From positions 1,759,880 through 1,823,879 of the forward strand of contig VWZW01005505.1 of the NCBI GenBank assembly GCA_013397115.1: a stretch of DNA of 64,000 nt. The letters run 5' to 3'. Below the pieces are notes generated by a model. It ran no database searches. It had not been told where the DNA came from and saw only the letters and a program-made list of their open reading frames with translations. This document shows positions 50,991 through 62,200 of the stretch, piece by piece (position 1 is the stretch's first letter; each line of letters opens with the position of its first letter). Made by a program: the position numbers and the translations under genes. The stretch comes from Edolisoma coerulescens (taxonomy: Eukaryota > Chordata > Aves > Passeriformes > Campephagidae).

Positions 50991-51349
50991 AGGGTGGTCT
51001 GAGAAAGCTGAGGGGTAGCCTCATCACAGCCTACAGCTGTGAAGGGTGACAGTGGAGATGGTCACACTGGTATCTACTCTCTGGTGATCGAAAATAGGAC
51101 ACAAGAAAATGGAATGAAGCTGCATCAGGGAAAATTCAGGCTGGACACTGGGAAAGTGTTCTTCACTGGGAGGGTGGCTGGTCACTGGCACAGGCTGTCC
51201 AGGGAAGTGGTGACAGCATCAAGCTTGACAGGGTTCAAGGAGCATCTGCATGATGTTCTTAGTTATATGGTTTAGTTTGAGGTACCCCTGTGAGGAAAAG
51301 GGAGTTGGACTCTTATGAGTGCCTTCCAACTTGAGATATTCTGTGATGC
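50991..51349 (+). mobile_element. CR1 LINE 3' end, 5'-truncated
   Basis: The segment begins at about agggtggtctgagaaagctg. It runs through ggctggacactgggaaagtg (about 51140), ggctgtccagggaagtggtg (about 51193) and ggagttggactcttatgagt, to the tail ccaacttgagatattctgtg (51327-51346). It keeps only about 360 bases of the 3' end of the LINE, with one remnant tail unit. It lies on the opposite strand to the CR1 5' piece that ends about 160 bases upstream. Confidence 0.83.
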
Positions 51350-54300
51350 TACAACCTGCACTATGTACTAGAACTTTCATGTTATCTGTCTTCCAGGGTT
51401 TAATCCTTGTCTTAATCCCTCATTTATCTAATAGCCTTTCAATACTTCCTTTCTCAGTCTCACTCAGATGTCACTTTTATGCAGATGGTGCAAGGATTTA
51501 AATTCCTTTCACTGTTCAGAATATAGAGGCTTTACCTACTGGCCTTAATATCGTCATCATTTTTTTTGCCCTATTTTTTCTTCAGCATAATTTGGATGGT
51601 TTTGGTAACACTAAAACATAAATAGTACTTCATGCTTCTGGATTCCATGTTAACCAAGAATTAGAGAAATATGCAACAAGATCATAAAAGGAGATGGATT
51701 GATTATCTGTCTGGCAGGAATATTGTGTTAAAGAGTTTAAGCACCAGAGATTTTTTTTAAAAACCAAACAATGAATAACCAGAAAGACTATAGATTCTCC
51801 CCGTATATACAATTTTAATATAATGGTATTTGCATTTTTTTTTCTGTATTCTCTGTGACCCTCAAAGTCATTGAAGATTTAGAAGTGTTAAATGACAGTT
51901 AAATAATTCACCTAGAAGTTTCTGGTTTACCCTAGACACATAGAAGCAGGCTCTATTTTTCCTCTAGCAAACAAGAAGAGGCCCCTGCAAGTGTTTGTAC
52001 AATTAAAAGTTAATGACTGAAAATAACTTAAAAGTTCAACTGAATGCTCCTTTATTTATTAAAATACAAGTGTGAAGAGTACATAAAAGAAATAATTATT
52101 CTCATAACCTTCATTTTTAATATCTCCATTTATGTTGATACTCAGGATTTAATGGATACCCAAAGCATTGAAATTGAGGTAAAATTTTTATGAATATATT
52201 ATTAATTCTGTGAATACTTTTAAAACATGCTATAATTCATTATGGTTTGTACTTTTACTTTGTGTATACTCTATATATGTGTTATACATACAAATATGCA
52301 TACAAATATATATGATACAAACATAAATATTCTTTAAATTCTACAAATACTCTAATGATCTTTATATAGATTTCTTCACCTTCATTCTCTTACTAAATGA
52401 TTTTAAATGCAAATCTTTAGCAATGTGACAAGGATGGCAGTTTTACTGTGAAACTCACAATTCATTCAGAATGCTTTTTTCTTATTTCTACTGCAATAGT
52501 GTTATGTAGCATGTATCACATGAATGCTTTTGAGAAGAATGATACCGTAATATTTCTTTAAACACTTTGGAGCTCTTTCAGAAAGCTATATGTTTGAGGT
52601 TTTCAGCAGCTAGTAGAAATCCAGTCCTTCAGATAACATTTGACTTGCCTCAGTTACCACCAAATAAGAATTCAATAGCTTATGTGGAGTCAGCGTATGA
52701 GAAGTCTATTTTTCTGAGGTTCTCGCTTCAAAAGACCTTATTTCCTCATATGTTCAGCAAAGTCAATTAAAAATGCATATGCCGTCTTTCTTCCTGTCTG
52801 CTTTGATCTCTTCTTAACAGTGGCTAAATTCTAATTTAAAGCAACTAGCTCGTAGCTAAATAAAAATTCTGCAAGCCACAAGCCATGGGGCACTCAGGGT
52901 AAACCCAGGTTTTCTCCTTAAAATTTTAAGTATATTAATTTGGAACAACATTCTTTATATAAAACATTTCCTTACTCAATGAAGATGATTAAAATCAGTA
53001 AGACTGATAGTATATTCCATATTTTACGTGTCACAAGTGCTTAATTCAGCCTTTAGTATTATCAGCTTGCTTGATCCCGCAAGCTGTGAAGAACTGTCCT
53101 TTGCCCTTCCTGCTCAAACTCTCATGGCACTGCTTGAGGTGGTAAATATCTGTGGGATAAACATATTTAATGCACTGTGTACAAGAACTCTCTCCTATAT
53201 GGCTTAAATAATATGCAATGTGTTTCACAAAGCAAATTCCATAGTTACTGCAAACTACTTTTGGATATTCCTGAGAGGAAATACTCTACCTTATGCTCTG
53301 TATAAGGACAGAGACAAAATATTAGAAAGGAAAAATATCTCTTCTGTATTTGGTGTCTTCTGTATTCATATCTTCAGAACAATTAAATAAATAAAATTAC
53401 ATGGGGAAGTGGATTACAACAGCAGCAAAACATTTAGAGTATCCTTGGGACATTAACAACCAATCACCAGAGAAGTTAATAGCTTAAACTGAACTGAATC
53501 ATTGCATAATCAACATTTAGGTTAATACAAAAAGGAGGAAAAAGTGTTTATTATCAGTATTCTAAAGATGGGCCTAGAAACAGTGATTTAATGTCCTTTT
53601 TTTGTCTTCGTAGCTCTTTTCCTCTTTCTCCTTTCTTCTTTCTCTACCCTCACATGTATCTCATAAGTCTCAGTAAAGACATTTGCCATGATTCCTACGA
53701 GAACCAACAAACATAAAATATGCGAATCCTTTCTGGAGCTATTTTGTATATTCAGCTTACACATATGACCTGCCTGAATGAAAGCTAGTTTTGCTGCCTA
53801 TTTTATCCTATTTACCATTCTTGTGTTCTGGCTGATCTATAATTGCATACTCTTCTTGTGTCTCAGTAAAAGGATAAACTTTTGAAGATGAAACCACTTT
53901 TACTTTCTGATTTCAAATGTTTAGTCAGCTTATATCAGAAGTTTTTCTGTAAAAGTGTTACTATACATATAATATAGGATATGACAATAATGAGGTGCTG
54001 CTATAACGTATAACACTATAACATGCAAAGAACCTCATGTCATTCCCTGCTGAACCATCTGCCTTCCTTCCTTCTCTCTTTTTAATCACTTCTTCCTCTA
54101 TTTTCTCATCCTCATCCTCTGCTGTGCCTTCTGCCTTCTTCATTTCTGTTTCGAGTTGTCGTTATTAACATGCATTTCTTCTTTCTTTTTCAATTCACAT
54201 TCTTCCTAACTTACAAAAAAAGCATTATGTGGAAACAGAGCTCCTTTATCTTTCACTTCATGTATGTGTTGTCCACCTGGGATATGGTCTGTCTACTGCT

Positions 54301-55218
54301 TTTTATTATTCATTTATGCCATTGGGGTATCCTAGCAAAAAGCTACCTGAACAAAGCTGATGCCCTAAGGCAACTTTGGGGAAGTTTGCTTGTTTATTTG
54401 TTTGTTCATTTAGTTGTATTTTTATTTGGCATGGATTAACACCCTAAAGTGCATGTTTCCTTGGCTATAACTGAGGGGTTTAATATAATTATCTGACTTA
54501 ATATGGGAATTCAAGTCCAATAGCTTCACAGTTTTCCCAAAGAAATCCCTTCTTTCTGTTTTCTCAAAGACACAGTTTTCTAAAACTGTGTTAGTCTGAT
54601 GCCCTTAGCTTTTTTGCACCAAGGGCACCTTGTCAGCTGAAACTTAAGGAACCAAAGCGATGCTCTCAGATATTATTTGAATTGCATGGCCTTGGGGCTT
54701 CCTAAGGCAAAGATGGCTGCAAAAAAGATAAATTTATGTACCAAAGCCATTTTTTCTGTTGGACAAACTAATGTGTTCATAGAACAGACTTCTACACAGG
54801 CCTTGAAAGACAAGAGAAATTCTTTAAAACTGGATGCCCTTGGAAATGTATATCTCCTGATATAAAATGATGCCCCAAAGACATTAGGAATATCTTACAC
54901 TACCCAAACCTACAAAAGTAGCAAATAGAGTTTTCTTGAACTTGGATGAGATATAGTTATAATTTCTGTATTCTGTCTGTATAAATTTTATATTATTAAA
55001 TGGTTTATTACTTATGTTGGTTTTAGGTCTAGAAAATAAATTTAAACTAAAACAAAGAATACAGGACACTTTGCATTCTTTTAAGTAATGCTTCAGAATT
55101 TAGAAGGTGTCTTCTAAAGATAAAGGTTTCATGAGTTCTGTCAAACAAAGTTAATGTTCAGGAGAAGAATCTTACAGAAATGTAGGTAAGGAGAAAGACA
55201 ACTGACAAAAAATACTCT
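51350..55218. other. Unassigned AT-rich stretch, 3.9 kb
   Basis: No gene is recognised. Open frames are 89 codons or fewer (54170-54439 plus is the longest) and look random. Local structures are a pyrimidine-rich run at about 54057-54150, AT-rich dinucleotide sequence around 52265-52320 and a perfect inverted repeat at 54570-54591. Confidence 0.55.
54570..54591. repeat. Perfect 10-bp inverted repeat with 2-base spacer
   Basis: acacagtttt (54570-54579) and aaaactgtgt (54582-54591) are exact reverse complements separated by ct. No family is known to me. Confidence 0.85.
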
Positions 55219-55788
55219 GTCAGTACCGGGCTCACTGTTGTTAAACTTGTTCATCAATGACTGGAATGAAGAGGCTGCCTCCTCAGCAAGTTCACTGATG
55301 ACATAAAGCTGGGAGCAGTGGCTGGTACCCCAGAGGGCTGTGCAGCCTTTCTGAAGGACCTCGGCAGGCTGGAGAGATGGGCAGAGAGAAACCAACAGAA
55401 AGTCAACAAAGCCAAATGCAGAGTCCTGCACCGGGGGAGGAATAACCCCAGGCACCAGGACAGGCTGGGGCCAACCCGCTGGGAAGCAGCTCTGTGGAGA
55501 AGGACCTGGGGGTCCTGGTGGACACCAAGCTGTCCATGAGCCAGTAGTGCCCTTGTGGCCAAGGGGCCAATGCTGTGGCTTTTTTTTTAGGAAAAGCATT
55601 GGACTGTGCAATAGGTTTCCCAGAGAGGTTGTGGAGTCTCTCTCACTGGAGATATTCAGGAATGGTCTGGACACAATCCTGTGCCAGGTGCTCTGGGATG
55701 ACCCTGCTTGAGCCGGGAGGTTGGACCAGTTGACCCACTGCGGTCCCACCCAAATTTACCCATTCTGTGACTCCGTGATTCTGTGAAA
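55219..55788 (+). mobile_element. CR1 LINE copy with internal deletion
   Basis: The left part (55219-55578) follows CR1 ORF2 after the RT core, with WAERNQQKVNKAKCRVLHRG read within 55318-55539. At about 55578, after ggccaatgctgtggc, the sequence jumps to a T-run and a segment ending ggtttcccagagaggttgtg, which in CR1 lies several hundred bases further on. The right part continues through ctctgggatgaccctgcttg to a tail of variants of tgattctgtga (55762-55788). The element is thus 5'-truncated and internally deleted. The 202-codon minus-strand frame at 55141-55749 and the plus-strand frame at 55318-55539 are shadows of this repeat. Confidence 0.9.
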
Positions 55789-56778
55789 CACCTATTTCTT
55801 CAACATACTACTGTATTGGATTGAAGGAAATCCTTGTTTTTGCCAATCCCAGTCTGGGACTTTACACTATTTTACTGAGGAATCCAGGAAAGATTCTCTT
55901 ACATACTCTAGGCTATTATTTTTTATCCTTACCTTGAAAAGAGTATGAAGTATAAACCTTAATGAAAAAAAAAGGAAAATAGTTTGTAAATACTTTTTAG
56001 TAAATTATATGTATGCTAAAACTTTACAACCAATGTACATTTTTATTTATAAAATATAGTTCAATTTATTTAAATAGTAATGTTTTATATCAAAATTAAT
56101 ATCTAGAGTATTTTTGTAAGCAATCACTTACACAGAAGGGCTTTATCTTATTTATACTAGAAGCAAAACTTTTGAGTAATAAAGGATTCAAAAGAACACA
56201 GAAGATCTTAAGGGGAGTGTTTCTTTTTTTAGTATGTTTTAGAAAGAGATAAAAGAGTTTTTCATGCCTCATTATAAGCTCAGTTTGCCTTTATACTGAT
56301 GTAACCTGACTGATTTTTGTAGGCAATTTCATGTGATAAGTATTAATAAGAGTGAGGAATAATGTACTTGTTTATAAGCAAGGAGAATAATATATTGTCT
56401 TTTCACAGCCATAACATGTACTTCTGTGTTTGTTTAATGTCCACAGCATAAAGATTTTAGTGCATTCCTAAAATTATTTCAGTGAGATTATTGCATAACA
56501 TCAAACAGAAATTGATCTTAAATGTTTGCAACATTAATTTATATTTTTTGTTGAGTTTGTGCAAACATTATTGGTAGCTATCTTATCCCCTATAATTTTA
56601 TGTAGCCAATCCTGAGGATTTCTTTCTCTGTCTTGAAAAATAAATCCAGAAATTGTCTATAAAGCCAATGGAGAAAGCCAAAGCAAAGGACGCTACAGCA
56701 TTTTTTTCTGTATACACATATATAATTCTACATTATGGACTTTTACTGCTAAGAAGCATGAAGATATAAATTAAATTT

Positions 56779-56816
56779 TATATAAAATATATTTTTTTTC
56801 ATATATATTTTATATA
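56779..56816. repeat. Perfect 14-bp AT inverted repeat
   Basis: tatataaaatatat (56779-56792) is the exact reverse complement of atatattttatata (56803-56816), with a 10-base spacer (56793-56802). All AT pairs, so it would melt easily and could extrude as a cruciform. Confidence 0.85.
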
Positions 56817-58186
56817 TAAATTCAATTCTCAATGAGAGCCTGGATGAAGGAGCTGTCTATTCTGTGCCTTCTATATTTCTAAATGTCATTTTGGCATTTT
56901 GGAATGGTAGAAAATTATATGAGCTTGTATGCATATTACATTGGCTAATATTCCTATAGTCCATCTAATACATTTGCTTACATGTGTTATAAATAGTTAT
57001 TCATAGGCAATTTAATAAAGTATCTTTACCATGTGTTATCATATTTTTTCAACATCTGAATATCAGACATAAGAATCAGAAACTTCAATGATATGCAGAG
57101 TATATTCAGCACATAAAACTATTACTGGTGCCACAATATAAGTTCTAACTTCTCTGGGTGTTTGGCTACACTGGAAGAGACTGTGCTGTCCATCAAAGCC
57201 CCCTACAACAAATGCTTGCTTCATTATCTGCCTTAAAGTACAGGGACTGATAATATTCAGGGAAATTTCTGCAATGTCCGTATCATATAACATCAATCTA
57301 TTATTTTTATCTCCACAGTTTAATTTAAAAAAAAAAAATCACTGAAAATATTAAAAGCACAGACAAAAATATAAAAATATATGTGTGTGTGCATTTCTGT
57401 GCATTTTCCTCTTCTTTGCATAAAAACTTTAGGCAAGACCCAGTATTCCTATATATTAAGTTCAAAGATATCTACATTTTATTCCTATGTATGTGAATGA
57501 AGTGAGCTAGAACTTGATGTAAACTCTTTAAATCTTTCAGTATTTAATTAAAGACAATAATTTTCCAAATGTTTCTTCATCTTTTGATGTATTTATTGCT
57601 TCACAAAACTTTTTCTGTAGCTTCCTCTTCTGGATCCTGTCACAGAGACCTGTTATCTCAGACCTCTAAGCTTACAGCAAACTAAAATGTAGATATTTGT
57701 GTTCAGAAATGAGGTCTCAGAGGGGCAGTGTAAAGGAAGGAGTGAGTTCCACAACCCCACAGAAAATGTTAAACTGACAAGTTTAAATGGCCAAAATACT
57801 TTGAACAACATGTAATCTGTCAAAATACATGGTTTTTCAAAGTCAAGTTGTTCTGCATTGATTTATTGATTTTTATGAAGATTTCTGTGAAGAGATTTTT
57901 GACAGTTTTTTGCTTCTGACCAGAAGGACTTACTTGAAACTTGAGGATCAAGTAATCTGACTCTGTTTCACTCAAACTCACAAAATGTTTTGCTTTCATT
58001 CCAAGATAAAATTAATTACTTTGAAAGCTGTTAAACACATAAAATCTGTAGCAGTGCTATGCTAATAAGAGTCTCTCACACAAGCAGAACCCACATCACT
58101 GGAGGCTTAGGGATTTGGACCAATATAGTAAAATTCAACCAAAACCCAATAAGTAGTCCTAGAGCTTCCAGCTATTTTCTGTGTTT

Positions 58187-58208
58187 GAATGGAATGTGTA
58201 TTCCATTC
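58187..58208. repeat. Perfect 9-bp hairpin with GTGT loop
   Basis: gaatggaat (58187-58195) and attccattc (58200-58208) are exact reverse complements around the tetraloop gtgt. It is compact enough to fold as RNA or DNA, but too short to be a microRNA precursor alone. Confidence 0.85.
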
Positions 58209-59140
58209 GACAAGTCAGATGCTTTTGTTCTGCAATATGTTGAAAGACAATCCTGTAGTGCATAATCCTGCTTGACTCAGCTTCTTTGTATCTTTCCTAT
58301 CTATTACCTTTCTTCTTTCTTCTTGAAATTATCACTGTCAAAGTGGTATCTCAGGGTCTCCACTAATTCTGGCCCTGATTCTGTCTCCTTTCATTTCTAA
58401 TAGCCTTTTCATTTACCTTTTCTCTTTAATTAGATGTCTCCACTTTTTTTTTTTTTATCTTGTGGCAATCTGCAAATCTCCACTTCACTAGCCTTTAAAT
58501 CTTCAATATTTTCATCTAGAATGCAGAAAAAGTTCAAGTGCTTGGAGGCACAAATTGTGTTCAAATTGTTAGTGCAGGAATTATTGCTGCTCGTAGTAGA
58601 ATTACTGAGACCTCTTTCGCTAAAGGAGCGATTACTTTTTTCTCCAAAACTGTATCATTCAAGAAGTAAAGACCTCTGTTACTGCAAAGAAAATAATCAA
58701 GAAAAATCTTCAAATAATTTAAGGAATTAAAATATAAAGACTTGATAGATAGTACTGCTGTTTTCATATATTTCCCAAAATATTTGAGCAAGTCATACAT
58801 TGTAGAAGGAAGCTGGAAGAATTATTATACTTATCTGTAGATATGTGTTGGAAACAGCCACTGGTGCTGTGAAATCTTCTGCATTACTGTGGCTGGAAAA
58901 GGATTAAACCATCTTTAGAAGATAAAAAGAATAATATTTCTTTTCTGTGAAAAAAAAAAAGTTTAATGAACATATGTAACTAACACTATGCAAGTTAGTA
59001 ATAAAGAAAATATAGTGCTCTCATACACTGTCTTCATTAATGATACCCAAAGAACTATGATAATTTACCTCCCAGCTTGTCAGATGAGATTCAAGAAGTA
59101 GTGATAACTGAAGAATGAAAAGCAAATTGGGTTACTTTAC

Positions 59141-59213
59141 AAAAACAAACAAAAAAGCAAAACAAAACAAAATAAACCGAAAAACCCCACTAACAAAAAA
59201 ACCTCAACTAACC
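59141..59213 (+). repeat. A-rich, CAAAA-type low-complexity tract
   Basis: Repeated variants of acaaa and aacaaaac with a few C-rich interruptions (aaaaccccac). It resembles a degraded A-rich simple repeat; no retrocopy body adjoins it. Confidence 0.7.
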
Positions 59214-62200
59214 AAACATGGTTTAAATAGCTTTTAACAAGTAACCAGATAATTGTTTTTATGACATTGATGAAGGGTATCCAAAAAATTCATAAAAATT
59301 GAAAAAATGCCTAAATCCTCAGGACAGTTTCAGAGTACGGAGAACTCAAAAGTTAAAAACAGAATAAAGCTGACAAAATTCTCTATTTATATGTTCACAT
59401 GCAGCATGTGAAGAAGTCAAAAGCTACTGGAGAAATCAAAATACTGAAGGTAATTCCTATGTGGTATTTAAATTTTTTCACCAAATGTGTTTACTGATAC
59501 AATTTTTTGGTAACAGATTGAAAGAAAAAGTCCGTTAAATAACAATATGACTCTTTATGGTAACAGTAATTATTTTCTTTCTAAATTCCATGGCAATTTC
59601 ATATACACAAATGCTCAGAATCAGACATATTGACCAGAATATTCATCACAAAGTCCAACCTCATTCACACCCTCAGGATGTGGTATTCCAATTAAACAAA
59701 TGTTATTCATTCCCTACTAGCAGACCAGAGTGTAATCAGGCATGCAAACCACAAGTACATACACCTGGCTTTAGAAACATTAACAGAATAACGTGCCAAC
59801 GAACCTCTGTTAAAATGTATTTAAAATCAGTTGGTGGGCTTCTAACACACTCTAAAGTTGTTTATAGTCAGTGTTCAAAATACAGAAAGTCCTTCATGTA
59901 AAGTTCAAATTCATCTGAAAAGCAATAATCCGCCATTTAGAATAAAAAATAAGGAATACTTTGTTATTGAGAAAAAGCCTAAAAGACTTTATTCCAAATA
60001 TTTCATAGAAAATTACAAATGCCTTGGGCAGGTGCTAAATTAGAAAAATATCTCAACTAAAAATTAGACACATCAGGGCTAAAAATAAATGGTGGTATTA
60101 GTTTATTCAATTCTGCTGAAATATTTACAGGAAAGTCTATTAGTACAGTTATTACTAATAGCAATGTTTATTCCTCTAACTGAACTTAAAAAAAAAATTA
60201 CAGTGCTGTAGAGTTATAAAATTGTTAGTTTTATTAAGAACTTGCTTAGTACATTTACTTTTAAAAATCTATATACATAAAACTGACAACAGAGGAAGAA
60301 ATAATGAATATATGAAGCATCTTCATCTTTATGCAGATGAAGTGTATGTTCATGTCCTTGATTTAACATTCACAGAAAATCAACTAACTTAAAGAGTAAT
60401 ACGAAAAAATATTTGTGTCAGCACTTTTACAGTAATCATGTATTTCAATATAGCAGTACACAGTTTAATGAGAATGCTTTCAAAATAAATCAAAGCACGG
60501 GTGCTCTTTTTGAAAGGTTTGCTAATCACTGAAATCTTCCAAAGAATAAAAGTAATTCCTGGCAAACAATAAAGAGATCTTCAAAGAAGAATGAAATACG
60601 AACATAGGAAGATTTGTTAGTGTTTCTATTTAATAATGTATTTACAATTAGCAATATTTACATAGTTAATAAATTCTAGACTCAAGCACAAGTTCAGAAC
60701 CTGAAATCTGTTGACATTAAACAAAGCAGCTTTTGATTTACTACTCAGTTGAAACAGATTGCTGTAAACAATCTACAAAGTGTCCAAGGTTATTTATCTT
60801 TTTTTCTTCATTTATGTGTAATTTTGTTTCTATATTTATGAAGGAACCCAATTCTCAATAAATAAAAATGAATGGAAAACAAATATTGCAAGCTTCATCT
60901 GGGAATAGTGTGTTATCTTCATCTTCCAACTTCTTTCTTTGCTTTATTTGCCTTTTGGGGGCTGCTGCTTTCTTATTTTCTTTAACACATGCATTGACTA
61001 GTGCAATTTCTCTCCCTCTCAGATGTGGCAGGAAATTTCATTTGTTTTGATAATAAGTGAGTAGACACCCAAACTCAAATCCCCACCAGCTTACTTCTGA
61101 CATTCTTTAATATTACTATGATTTATCAAGTATTTCCACAGTTCCCTCCTGGCTCCTTTAAAAGATATTTTAAATGGCTTTACAATAAATCTGTTTAGTG
61201 GCTCTCTAATTTGACACACATTCTGACATAGTCAATTGTCCCATGTTTAACGTATCTCATGATAAGAAAAGAAGCTTATGAACTGTTTAAATTTTGGTCT
61301 GATTGAAAAACAGAGTGTTACTACAGTACTAAAACTGCTAGCAGTGATTGGATGATTAAAGAATCCAATTTATAGTTAATTATCTTTTAAATACCATTAT
61401 ACTATCTTAAAAAACAATTACTTATATTCTTGTCAGTATCTGGCTATCAGGTTCTCTTGATGTATAGGCTAATTTGCCTAAAAAAAGTTAGAATTGTATT
61501 TAACATAAAGAATATAAAAATTGGTTCATAAATATATTATGAAAATAATTAATCGGCATATTAGACAATTAGTACATTGAAAATATTGGATGTAAATAAA
61601 ATATTTACAGAATATAGAAGTATGAGTACAATATCTAGCAATGTGTTACCTACCAACTTCATGCTCCACTGATCTGAATTTTAGCAAATAATTTTTAGAG
61701 TTTGATGTTAGAGCTGGTTTTAAAATTATCATTTAATGAGACTTTAAAACTAATTTCCATAATCCTCAGAGAAAATATTGTTCAACATTCAAAAGAGCTA
61801 TCAGTATTCTTTTTCAAAGCTCATATTAATGGCAGCTTCAAAAAGGGGGATGTTTATGACACCAAGATAAGAAAATACAAATACAATTGTTAATCACTGT
61901 GTAATTACAAAATAGACTTTTCCTAAAGTCATAGCAGAGATACCTTGCAAGTGTTTATTTCACATTCATCTGTTCACTTGGTTCTTTCCTATTTAACTGT
62001 TGTGCAGGAAATTCATAACAGTCTACAGCAAATAAAGTTTATAAAATTGAATAAAACTTTTGAAAGCAAACATTCTACCTTCTTAAAACATTTTGTTGAA
62101 GTTAATGTTTTCATATTCCACAATATGTTCTGGTGATACACTAATTCTTTCAACAACCTTTGCTCAGAAAGATCCCAGGGCCTACATGGAACCCTGAAAT

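Noticed and set aside
55141..55749. 202-codon minus-strand frame, the longest in the window
   Set aside because: It is antisense to a CR1 copy whose real reading direction is the plus strand; its translation shows no domain.
59557..59901. 114-codon frame as a possible gene
   Set aside because: No recognisable domain or supporting context; a chance frame is the simpler reading.
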